Source: Membranipora membranacea
Lineage: Eukaryota > Bryozoa > Gymnolaemata > Cheilostomatida > Membraniporidae
DNA: 64,000 bases
Reading direction: 5' to 3'
Assembly: GCA_914767715.1 (NCBI GenBank)
Contig: OU612073.1
Span: 15,562,001 to 15,626,000 of the forward strand
The number at the start of each line of letters is the position of its first letter. The first letter of the stretch is position 1. Below are positions 1 through 10,255 of this stretch, in pieces. The position numbers and the translations under genes were made by a program. The notes beneath the pieces were generated by a model that saw only the letters and a list, made by a program, of their open reading frames with translations, had not been told where the DNA came from and searched no databases.

Positions 1-224
1 CGATTCAGGTGCACCCGCCAATTTAAATTTTTTACTACCAAAATATTTTTATTCCCTAGAGTCTGTTCCTTCCGATATCACGAAACGCCTTAACGGAGCC
101 ACTTTTTTGGGATCTGTCCGTTGACTATCATCCATGAACGAAAGGATTTGTGTGATGAATGAACTTCTTTGATCACTGATTTCTCATTGTCACAGATTTT
201 TGATGATTATAAGCTAACTCTTAC

Positions 225-353
225 CTTGGTTTCACGTAGAAATGTGTATATAATGATGACCATATTTGTTGCCATAACCATACCAACAATAACACGAATA
301 TGTGTCTTCTGATTGACTGCCATTTGGTCTCTCTTGAACATCAAGAGGCACAT
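225..353 (-). CDS. Internal exon of a multi-pass membrane protein, possibly a later exon of the otopetrin-like gene
   Basis: On the minus strand an acceptor (CTGTAG) precedes a 129-nt open exon (43 codons, phase 0 at both ends) that ends in AAG before a strong GTAAG donor. The peptide has a basic stretch (MFKRDQMAVNQKTHIR) followed by one hydrophobic membrane segment (VIVGMVMATNMVIIIYTF) and a short charged tail. A lone helix after a basic loop fits the C-terminal half of a transporter or channel. It lies 5.7 kb downstream of the otopetrin-like exons on the same strand and may belong to that gene, but the joining exons were not found and may have been displaced by the LINE. An unrelated membrane protein is equally possible. 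What is seen is the exon; the gene assignment is inference. Confidence 0.4.
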
Positions 354-599
354 CTACAGTTAAAATGTTATAATTAAAGTTCTTTTTAGCAAATATCTAA
401 TATATTTTTTTTGTATCAAAATTGGTATCTCAATGATAGTCGGAAACCTTCCCACCCAGGTAAGGGGATGACTTAAACGTCATTGGGCGAATATAATTAC
501 GTTGGCAGTGGGGACACACCGACTGGGGAGAAGTCTGAGGCAAACTATGATAGCATAATAGCATTTCAATTATGACTAATTGTTAATATAAGTATAAGT

Positions 600-1138
600 A
601 TAAGTTGGGGAAATTATGTGACAAAAAGATGCCATGCAAACTGAAAAGTCTAATCTACAAAACATCAATATGACCAACCCTTCTCTATGGCAACGAAACA
701 TGGCCAATAACGGGTCATCTGTCAGATAAGATGGCCTCATGCGAAATGCGCATGGTCCGGTACTGTCTTGGGATCAGCCTGGAGGAACATAGGAGGAACG
801 AAGATATTTTACAAGAAGCAAAAGTGGTGCCAATTAAAGACCTGATGAGAAGAAAGAGAATGCAGTGGTTTGGACATGTTCAAAGACGAGATAGTCAGGA
901 AGACATCAGAAAAGTATGTGAGATGGAGATAGATGGCAATAGACCTAGAGGCCGCCCTAAGCAGAGATGGAGTGATACAATAAATGCGGACCTCAGATGG
1001 CTGGATCTTGATAGCAGCGATGTGGAATACCGGAGCAGATGGAGAAGTCTGGTTGAGCTTGGTATCAAGCAAAAACCCGCAACCCGTACAGACAAAGGCG
1101 GTGAAAGGTGAGAAAGGTGAGAATAAGTTGGGGAAATT
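600..1138 (+). mobile_element. 5'-truncated non-LTR retrotransposon 3' end with 16-bp target-site duplication
   Basis: Bases 616-1122 encode the C-terminal end of a LINE reverse transcriptase protein: a LLYGNETW block, then MRRKRMQWFGHVQRRD, and GRPKQRWSDTINADL, the usual tail of RTE/Jockey-type ORF2 proteins. One in-frame stop interrupts the start (TSI-stop-PTLLYG). The same 16 bases, ATAAGTTGGGGAAATT, flank it at 600-615 and 1123-1138, which is a target-site duplication. The 3' end is a short GGTGA-rich repetitive tail rather than poly-A. This is a dead, 5'-truncated insertion of about 507 bp. Confidence 0.85.
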
Positions 1139-1901
1139 CCTCACCTTATTTTATCTTTTGATATGTTCTAACTTCCATTTAAAGTGAGTTTTTGAGTTCA
1201 CCCATTTTGATTTTTGTAACAGGGAGGAGGGAGGGAATTTTCCAAAGTTGGTATATCACTTAGAATTTCAGATTGAAAGGAAGGAGAATAGAAACTCCCG
1301 GTTGTATAGCCTTATGACTTTGAGCTAATCTACTTCTTATTGGTCAGTAGAATGGAATTCCAGGGTGAGCTGCAAAACCTTTTCCAAAGTTATTATTAAT
1401 TTCCGGTTTCGATTGAGCAAGACGTGAAAAAAATTCTCTCTGTTCAAAATTCAAAATTTAGCTGGTGAAATCTAACACTGTGGTGGCTGGAAACTGTGGA
1501 GAGGGACATCTGAGTCATTGGTTTGACTCCTTGATTTGAAACTTGGCTTTCTTTGGAAGAGAATTGGATTCCCAGCCCAGGCTCCGCTGGGTAAAATTTT
1601 CCCGCCACTTACTGGAAACGCTAAAGCATTTCTGTTCATAGTGATGGTTGGATCCTTACACAACATCACCAGGGAGGACCACCAGAACAGAAACATACCA
1701 CCAAAGCTTTTTGGGCGTAATGGTAAGAATCTACTCTCATGTGCCATTGTTCAACAGCAGGTCATACACACCATTTCATTGACAAGAAAATACGAGGTGA
1801 TAGGAACACTTGGAAAAATATGTAGTAGGCAATCCTTGCTCAAGCCCATCAGTCATAACCAGGCCATAGCCATTTCCCTGCTTGTGGTGATTCGACCTGG
1901 A

Positions 1902-1925
1902 GATGTGGAACGAAACCCTGGACCA
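1902..1925 (+). other. 2A-like ribosome-skipping motif in the LINE leader
   Basis: The codons read DVERNPGP, preceded by a hydrophobic/polar stretch (AIAISLLVVIRPG). This matches the consensus D(V/I)ExNPGP of 2A oligopeptides, where translation skips the Gly-Pro bond. Such motifs are known near the N-terminus of CR1/L2-type LINE proteins from sea urchins, amphioxus and molluscs. Here it lies upstream of the endonuclease. The match is seen directly; activity is inferred. Confidence 0.8.
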
Positions 1926-3014
1926 GGTATAAGATTCCCATGTGGGATATCTAACAAAGCTGTCATGTCAAACCAGAAAGCCTAGCCTTGATAGTGAAGA
2001 CCCAAACCCCATAGCCCAGTCTTCGCCCTTACAGAAGAAGGAACATCATCACCGACTTAACAGTCCTATCAAAGTTGTCAACTTGAACATTCAGAGCATC
2101 AACAACAAAAAAGCCGAAATCCTTCTGATGCTGGAGAGAGACGAACCTGACATAATTTGTAGAACAGAAACATGGCTCAAACGGGAAGTACGGAATGTGG
2201 AGATATTCCCATCTTCGTACACCATGTAAAGAAGAGATCGTGCTGATGGGTATGGCGGTGTGCTGCTCGCCATCAAAACTGACTACATATCCAAACTTTA
2301 CCCCACCAAACCCTGACAAAGACATCGAAGCTGTCCTCGCAAAGATTGCGCTCACAAACGATACAGAGCTCTTTATCAGTGCCGTCTATCTCCCACCAAG
2401 TACAGATGTCCTCTATTCTGAGAAGATCACCAACTTTCTGCTCAGTGTCATCAAGAAACACCCTAAGGCAGTACACTGGATCCTGGGGGATTTCAACTTG
2501 CCTGATATAGACTGGCAGACCAGGTCAATAGAAGGTCATCAGTATGCTTAAGATGTAAATCAAACTTTTCTTGATTTTTGTTTTCACAGCAGACTAGAAC
2601 AGGTTGTCACTGAAACAACTCGGGGTGACAATATACTGGACCTTCATTTCACAAACCGCCCTTCTCTTGTCACCATTTGCAAGATTTGGCCAGGACTGAG
2701 TGGCCATCATGCTGTTTACATAGAAGCCTGCGTGAGACCCAAGAAAGTCAAACCGATACCTAGAAAGATTCACTTTTGGAGGAAGGCTGACATAGATCAA
2801 CCGAAAGCTACTTTTACTCTAATGGCTGAGGACTTCTACAATACATTCACCACCAACTCACCTGTTGCCAATATGTGGCATTTCCTAAAACATCGACAAC
2901 TGGACATGGAAGAAAAATGTGTACCATCAAAAATTTCATCAACAAAATACCATCAGTCCTGGGTGACTAAGAAAGTAAAGAGACTAAGCAAGAGGAAGAG
3001 ACGATGGTTTAGGG

Positions 3015-3398
3015 CAGAGGTGCCCAACCTTTTCATTGAGGGAGCCGCATCCACATATTGCAATGTCCCTGGAGGGCGGCAACCTTGCCATAAATCAAAC
3101 ATTCATACATGGGTGTGCAGTATTTTCATCTCTGCAGTGGGGAATTTATTTATTGGTGCTCACTCAAATGCAATGGTTGGAGAATTCCAAAATACTGTGA
3201 CTAGATATAGAGCGTTCCTTATTATTTACAAATGAGGAATGTAATAAATATAGGGGTGAAAACTGATTTCGCGACTACGCGATTTTCTCAGACGGGACGG
3301 GGGCCGCATAAAATGAGCCGGGGGGCCGCATGCGGCCCCCCAGCTCATTTTATGCGGCCCCCGCATGCGGCCCCAGGGCCACTCGTTAGGTAGCTCTG
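3015..3398 (+). mobile_element. hAT-like MITE nested in the LINE
   Basis: The element begins CAGAGGTGCCCAACC and ends with a decayed inverted copy (CGTTAGGTAGCTCTG). The LINE reading frame is continuous on either side of it (RKRRWF before, YKLTGKQ after). Flanking bases GTTTAGGG and GTTTATAT share five of eight, a decayed 8-bp target duplication. A reverse-orientation relative with an intact target duplication lies at 27441-27775. It has no coding capacity. Confidence 0.75.
3299..3362. repeat. GC-rich nested palindrome inside the MITE
   Basis: Twenty-base arms GGGGGCCGCATAAAATGAGC (3299-3318) and its exact reverse complement (3343-3362) enclose a second palindrome centred on CCGCATGCGG. The related MITE at 27441-27775 lacks this doubled structure, so it appears to be a secondary inversion of the GCGGCCCC-rich MITE end. 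Confidence 0.85.
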
Positions 3399-5215
3399 GT
3401 TTATATAAACTCACTGGGAAACAGTGTGACAAGGAGACATTTGACACCCTGAAGAAAGCGACCCGAAGAGCATGCAAGAAAGCATACAATGGCTACTTGA
3501 ACGAGATGTTCACAGGAAATGGTGGACAAAAGAGATTCTGGGGCTATATCAAGTCCAAAAAAACTGCAAACTCTGAAGCAGCACCACTCAAAGATGAAAG
3601 ACTTATCACAGTTTGCAGTAGTGAAGGAAATTCGGAGATCCTGAATAGACAGTTTACATCAGTTTTTGGACCAAAGGACTCTCACCCATGCCAAACATCA
3701 AATGGAGTTTCCCACCAATGCAGCAAACAAACTTTTCTCCAGAATGAACACAAGTGAAAGGGCCCAGACAACATCTCAGCAAAGCTGTTGAAAACTCTTG
3801 CTAATGAGCTGTCCCCTGTACTGGCTTTTCTCTTTCAAGCCACGCTTGCCCAATGAGAAATCCCCTCAGACTGGACTCATGCCAAAGTCACCCCTATCTA
3901 CAAGAAAGGAGACAGATCACTACCTGAAGACTACAGACCCGTATCACTGAAATCCATCCTGTGCAAAACTGCCGAGCATGTTATCACAAGCCAGATCCGA
4001 CGTCATCTTGATCAGTGCAACGCTCTCACTGACGCTCAGCACGTATTTAGGGAGAATATTCACCACAAATGACCTAAACAGTACTCTTGAGGAAAATTGG
4101 CAGACAGACCTAGTCCTACTTGATTTGTCAAAAGCTTACCAAACTCTCAGTTACTTGAGAAGCTCAAGTTCTATGGTATTGATAACAAAATCATACAGTG
4201 GATTTCAGCATTCTTGGGTAACCGAATTCAAGAAGTACTGGTCGAAGGAAAGAGCTCAACAAACTCCGAAGTCACTTCGGGTGTTCCATAAGGAAGCGTA
4301 TTTGGGCCCCAGCTCTTCATATTATTTATTGATGACATGCCGAACTACGTCACCAATGGCTCTACTGTGCGGCTATTCGCAGACGATGCTGTGTTATATA
4401 AGAGAATTACCACAGTAAGTGTTACCTACTCCGAGTTTCCCGAAAGCGAAAGCAGATAGCTGCAGATTACTACATCAGAGGCCATGACCTGGAGCTCGTT
4501 GAATCTGCTAAATACCTTGGCGTCACCTTCACGAAGATATGACCTGGAAACAGCATGTAAAATCTGTTGCTGGAAAGGCAAACAACACCCTGTCCTTTCT
4601 CCAGCGAAATATCTCAGACTTGCCACAGAACCTCACAGCAATTAGCTATAAAACACACATACGCCCACAGGTCGAGTACTGCAGTTCTATCTGGGACCCG
4701 ATCGTCAAAACCAGAACTAGAAAACAAAACAACTAGAATCCATCCAAAATCGGGCAGCTTGCTTCACCTGTAGTAACTATTCCTGATACAGCAGTGTATC
4801 AGCCATGAAACATCAGCTCGGGTGGGAGAGCCTACAGGCCAGAAGAAAGATATGCAAAGTTGTACTGCTATACAAGATAATGAACCATCATATCGACATA
4901 TGACTGGTATTACGACCATCTGCTGTCAATCCGGAGAAGCTAACTCAGCTCCACTGCAGAACACTGGCCTTTCAGAGATCATATGTGCCAGACACCGTAG
5001 TGCTATGGAACAGCCTCCCTACCAGTCTGACATCTGTGGTCACCGTCATTTAGATCAGGTGCAACTGGCGCACTGGTCGGCGAATTCTAAGACAGATCTA
5101 TGCTCTTCTCTCTATTCCAGCACCAAGCACCCAGCACCTGTATTATGATGTATTACCCAGACGCACAAGCACAGACGCACAGATGAGTGTAGATGACACC
5201 ACAGATGTCTTTTGC

Positions 5216-6095
5216 TCACAGATCAACGTAAGAAAAGTAAGACACAAGGGAGAACAATTGCTATGTTAAGTGGTTAGGACTGAATAGCTGATCGATTAAC
5301 TTACAATACAGTCTAAGGATACATAAGGGAACTGCAACAATAATTTTAGAGGACCAGCAATAAGGATGCTATTAGCCCGGGGTGGGTGGGTGGGGAGGAG
5401 GGGTGACAGCCTGGTTCAATCCATTTGAAAAGAGAGGACAACTCAAAAATGGATTGCAATAGCTGTGAATTCGGAATAAAATAAGAGTTGTCCGATTTTA
5501 CTCAACTGTCTAATGGTAATGTGAGCACAAAATCAAAATAGACTAAGTCGGTGTCTGTGTATCGATGTCTATTGATCATGATGCTGAATTTAGTAAATAA
5601 AATTCACTCCAGTCAGTCTCAACTAGCTAAGCCTAAGTAAGTAGCAGTTTTACAAACAGTATGGTATGCCAAATGAACAGGGAATCACATGGAATATAAG
5701 AAGAAGAATCAAAAAGTCAAATCAAGGACTGCTCCTTGATCAAACTAACAAAGATATTTGTGTTAGTCTTAGTCTATATCGTAAATCCGAATTTATCGAG
5801 ATGATAGACAGGTCTATGTCGTGACTTTGAAGAGGTCACGACAGATTCAACCAGGCTGCCTCCCCCTCCCCTCCCCACCCACCCAGCCCCTACTTGACAG
5901 TCTGCCAAGATGACATAAAAATAAGTTTTCATGGAGATGACAAACTTTCATGTTTCGAATACTCTGGCTATTACATGAGCCTACTAAATCTGTCAGGGAG
6001 GCTTTGGCTACAAAGGCAGTGGAATATTCTCAGTTGAACACATATTAACAAGGATGAGAACCCACAAGTGATTTCAACTTATGTGTTTATATTAC
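5216..6095. other. No gene recognised
   Basis: AT-rich non-coding sequence with two G/C homopolymer-rich patches (near 5380 and 5870), which are roughly inverted to each other (GGGTGGGTGGGGAGG against CCCTCCCCACCCACCC). No exon continuing the otopetrin-like gene was found. Confidence 0.4.
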
Positions 6096-8343
6096 CTGTA
6101 CAGAGAGGAAGAAGATTTTAAGTACTAAGACCACTGTCAGCATTTGGTGCTCGATTCTGGTGGCCTCTGTGATGTTGCCTGGTAAAGAATCCAGCGTTAG
6201 CAGACATTCAACTTCAGCAATGATCTCTGTAGCAGAAAATCCCATTGCTCCAAAGCCAAAAGCAATCATCATAATTGCTGCTATATTATGATGTGTATGT
6301 GCTTCCTGACTTTCTTTTTTTTTCATTCGCAATCTGCTGAGGAATCTAACAGCAATCGAACCTCTAAGACTGGTACCTTGATCACCAGGTGGGTCTGCAA
6401 CTAATAGAAACATTTTAGCTCAGAACTAGAATGCTGCAGAATAAGTCTTTTCACTAATTGGATTAGGTTAGCAATCCATCAATTTACCATCAAATTCCTA
6501 TCCAGTGCACTCAAATTTTTGGGTGTTTTAACTTTGACAGATGAAATCATCAAACAAGGGCAAACTGCAAGATATATACGCTGCTCAATATTTGTGAGCT
6601 ACAAAATGAGCGCATTTCTTATGATTTTCATAACAAAAATCAGATGAGGGATGAAATTCATCTTTGTTTGCCCAAGAACATGAAATAGATGCAATTTAAC
6701 AGATTAAAAAATAAAAACAAACAGTATGTATTCAGAGCAGTAGTGTTATCTGCCCTGACCATAAATTCCGAAAATTTTATGACACTACTTGAATACAATT
6801 AGGTCTCCAATTGAGAATTTACGCCTACTTTGGTATCGAGGTAAGAGAGTTTGAGAGTAATATCCCGAATCATTGATTGTGCCGCATCAGACACCGAGCT
6901 AGTCTGGTATTCAGACCAAACCAGGGCTCATCAGTAAACTCTGGCAACTGACTCTCTAATTGTGATGTATGATGATGATGATGAATAGCAGTGAGGGTAG
7001 TAGCAGCGACTAAAGCTCCTTGCTTGTACGGTGCTATCTATTACCAACATCGTAGTGGATTATTCAGTTACCAGATTACACCAATAAGGCCCTGTTTATG
7101 GTCTGAATTCCTCACTTACCACCTGCCCAAAGTGCTTGCACATTATCCAGTTGGTAATCAAGGCTTAGTTTAGTCTCAATGTAGATACAATAGCTTAGAT
7201 CCAATGCTGTTCAGTGCCTCAAAACTTCCAATGTTGATGTTTAAACTGATCAATTAGAATGATGCAAGGTTGATTCAATCCGAAAAATTATACTTCAAAC
7301 TTATAGAAGTTGACTCGCAACAGATCGTACATGCATGCGTCTAACCTCTTGCAGCAGAGTTTTCACCATCTGCTGAAGAATCCTCTATGTAATCCTCTGA
7401 ACATTTTCCAAAGAGTTTGATGAGGCTATCTGCAATTAAAAAACAACCCTGTCAGCTCTGTTCAGATTTTGTTTACTCATACCTTTCTCCAGAATGAAAG
7501 GCCAACAAATTTATTTATATTCATTCTAATACATGACCGTAGTTTAGGAAAAATGGTAGAGGAGGCGCAAAAAACCTTGAGGGTTTGAAATAGCACCAGG
7601 TTGGATATTGTAAGCCCCTCTTGTGGAGGCTGGGGTTAATCCCCAGCCTCTAAAGTGTTTTATGATATAAACAAATAGCAAATGGAAGTCCCAATTGAGC
7701 TGATTTTGACATGGGATATTCAATTCATTTTTATGCAACTCTGAGGTGAGGCAGGGCGTCCCTGCCTCCCCTAGAACTACGGGCCTATGACTGGCAGGCT
7801 AAAGAAAAGAAAACATAAAATTCACTCCTTATCCGTGACCTTGGCATGATAAGTCATAAAGATTAGAAAGGCTGTATGGAAATTAGCCCGGTAGACAATG
7901 TGATTTATGTAGATTTGTGTGATTATAGTTTTTTTGAAAAGTCATTTACTCAAAAACCGTTGCTTGACAAGATGACTGTGTAAAATTTACTGTGAATAGC
8001 ACTTCTCTCAAGCCAGACGTTCCAATTATTGCGAGCCCCTAGCAACAAAAAGTTTCATGCCTTCCTAACCAGGTGCAGGTAGGTGTCAATGTTTACTTAG
8101 TACCTACCGCATAAAAGCATGAGAAGCATTCCGAATGACGAGAGAACAAGCAGTGCTATCATGTAACCATACACCCAAACTGCTGTGACTACTTCTACTC
8201 GGCTAGAATTCAACCATTGGGTTAGATTAAGGACTAAACCAAAAACTATAATTGATGCAATCGTTAATCCTACACAAATTGAACTACTTGGTATCTTAAC
8301 CATGCTGATTAACCGGAGCAGCAAAAAGGCATGACAAACTGCT
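6096..8343 (-). CDS. Otopetrin-like proton-channel family protein, partial (three consecutive exons)
   Basis: Three minus-strand exons join in phase 1: about 8343-8108 (acceptor near 8343, donor GTAGGT), 7429-7346 (donor GTTAGA) and 6400-6096 (donor GTAATA). The first encodes two membrane helices (ICVGLTIASIIVFGLVL and VYGYMIALLVLSSFGMLLMLL). The second is an acidic loop (DYIEDSSADGE). The third is a basic loop followed by two helices with AAIMMIAFGFGAMGFSATE and MLTVVLVLKIFFLSVQ, separated by a loop with one Cys and an N-glycosylation site (GNIT). The glycine-rich helix followed by an acidic residue, and the spacing to the next helix, resemble helices 3-4 of otopetrins (proton channels of the plasma membrane). 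The family call is from pattern only. The 5' end and the C-terminal half are missing or disrupted, so it may be a decaying gene. Confidence 0.5.
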
Positions 8344-8445
8344 GCAATGTTATAGCAGTAACTGCAGCCTAGTTTTTACATATAAGGAACTTCATTTGAC
8401 TGTAATCCTAGATGAAAGATCAGTGATAACCTTTTCACATCTGTG

Positions 8446-8587
8446 ATTTCCCCGCCATGCCCACCGGGTGAACTTAAATATGCAATCATTATCTCATTCT
8501 TATCATTTTTTTATTTGGAGTTAGTGAGTGATATGAATGAGATAATGATTGCATATTTAAGTTCACTTGGTGGGCATGGTGGGAAAT
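8446..8587. repeat. Long inverted repeat, arms about 54 bp
   Basis: The left arm 8446-8499 (starting ATTTCCCCGCCATGCCCACC) is the near-exact reverse complement of 8534-8587, with a 34-bp AT-rich spacer. It would fold into a long hairpin. No target duplication is obvious and it has no coding capacity. It is probably a foldback MITE. Confidence 0.9.
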
Positions 8588-8592
8588 GACAA

Positions 8593-8675
8593 ATGTTTTC
8601 TGTTATGCCCCCCTGGCAACTTATATATTATCGGCGATAATATATAAGTTGCCAGGGGGGCATAACAGAAAACAT
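8593..8675. repeat. Perfect 83-bp palindrome
   Basis: Forty-base arms beginning ATGTTTTCTGTTATGCCCCC surround the centre GGC with no mismatch. It lies 5 bp from the preceding, unrelated inverted repeat. The absence of mismatches implies recent formation or a correction process. Confidence 0.95.
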
Positions 8676-10255
8676 CGATTGTTCACAATTGTATTTGAAT
8701 AGTCACCTCTTACACTAAGACTTATCAGATATAAGTGTAGTGATAATTTTAACTTTAATATGGAGATTTTGTTATGATTTTATACTACTTTTAGCTGATA
8801 ACACTTTTTTTATTTCAAATATCAAGCGTTTTAAAATATGATATTTAAAATAATTTTATTGTAAAGGGATAGTGCACATTTGCATTGCATTTTACCAACC
8901 AATATTACAAACATTACCTGACAGCTCAATTCAGAGGAAATTCCATGCACAAGGCTTCAATCAGTTAGAATCTGCTATCAAACATAAAGTTGTGTCCTCA
9001 ATTGGTCTGAAAGGGCAACTACAAAATATGACTTTTGAGGTATTTTAGCCTTTCTAAAGATTCACCCCTTTGCATGGAGTTACCCTCTCTTTCCCTATTT
9101 TACTAACTACACAATCGACATCTCAGTGTCAGTCAGTCAATCATAAAAATCTTATCTGTCGAATTCAATTGTTTTTCTATGTCATCACTAGCTGCTACAT
9201 ACTTCTATGGCTAGTAAACCTACTTCATATTCATTTGCACCCACTAAAGATGGGAGAAAGCATCATTGGATGACGGGTAGGCCTGCAAAGAGGGAGCAAC
9301 CAGAGCCACTCTTCGTGCCCACACATCTCCCAAGGAAGCCTGTAGTTGTACTTGGAACTACAGGGTTACGCCGTAAGGAGCAGCTGAGTCACAGTCATGA
9401 TTGAACATTTTCCTCTCAACCACTCTCGATCTATTGAGATAAGTTATATGCGGAAAGAGTTGAATTCACATACAAGCACCACAGGTAGAGACAAGCTAGC
9501 ATAATTCACTTTAATGTCTTAAGACCCTAATGACCACTGTGTAATACCTATACAGGTATATCAACATAACAGTCTTCAGTTGTCAAGAGCACAGATTGCT
9601 GATTTACTTACTGGAATTGCTTTGGGAAAATGGATCTAGTTTCTGTATGTAGCTTCAAATCAAAAACAAAACAAAAAGACAGCCTCAGGAAGATGCGACT
9701 GGAAGCACAGTGGTCTGCAACATGCATATATATATATATAAGTATATCAGATTGTATGTCATCACAAAAAAGTATACATGTGTGCTGTTGTATGTAACCA
9801 CTCTATCTGACATCATTATAATTTAGAGAGTTAGTGCGAGCGGTTGCTATAGCTGACTCCTAAATGAACCAAGCAGTGTGAAGAGATATTGCTGAAGATA
9901 TCAAATGCATTTTTTATTTCACTGTGAACACACCATACATTCAAGGCATTTGTCTCACATTATAAATGCCGTTGTATTAAACCGGCATAAACCCTTTTTC
10001 GCTTATATTTATTTCAAACTTATTTCCAGCATACCTGTGTAAAATTCATTGAACAAAGTCAATCCTATAACAAGAGTAATCTGTCCTTTTATTTTTGGAA
10101 AACTGGTTATTTTTGTACAAGATAAATAGTATGTCAAGGTTTTCAGTCCTGCAAGTTAAAAGCGAAGAGCAGTAAGTTTTGAACAGTACTATAATACCAT
10201 TTTCAGGATTGCATGAAGTTACGTAAAGTAATGAAGACCAGAGTTACAAAGAGTA
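8676..10255. other. Intergenic, no gene recognised
   Basis: AT-rich sequence with a short (TA)n run at about 9726-9740. On the minus strand AATAAA (10088-10093) lies about 165 bp past the stop of the Ly6-like gene and is a plausible polyadenylation signal for it. Confidence 0.4.

Larger units (their letters stand above)
1480..5215 (+). mobile_element. Degraded CR1/L2-like LINE encoding endonuclease and reverse transcriptase
   Basis: The pieces are collinear but broken by stops and frameshifts. An N-terminal leader (1536-1985) carries a 2A-like motif. An APE endonuclease follows (VVNLNIQSINNK near 2080, ILGDFNLPDIDW near 2480). An EN-RT linker runs to about 3010. The RT domain has KGPDNISAKLLK near 3760, VTPIYKKGDRSLPEDYRPVS near 3890 and RLFADDAVLY near 4370. 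The C-terminal thumb has YLGVTF and RPQVEYCSSIWDP near 4510-4700. The order EN-RT and the motif set are those of CR1/L2/Jockey-group LINEs. The exact clade is not resolved and the boundaries are approximate. The reading frame is interrupted by a hAT-like MITE at 3015-3398. It lies between the two groups of minus-strand membrane-protein exons and cannot be active. Confidence 0.85.

Noticed and set aside
1536-1985. Viral origin for the 2A-like motif
   Set aside because: The collinear endonuclease and RT downstream show it belongs to a LINE, where such motifs are known.
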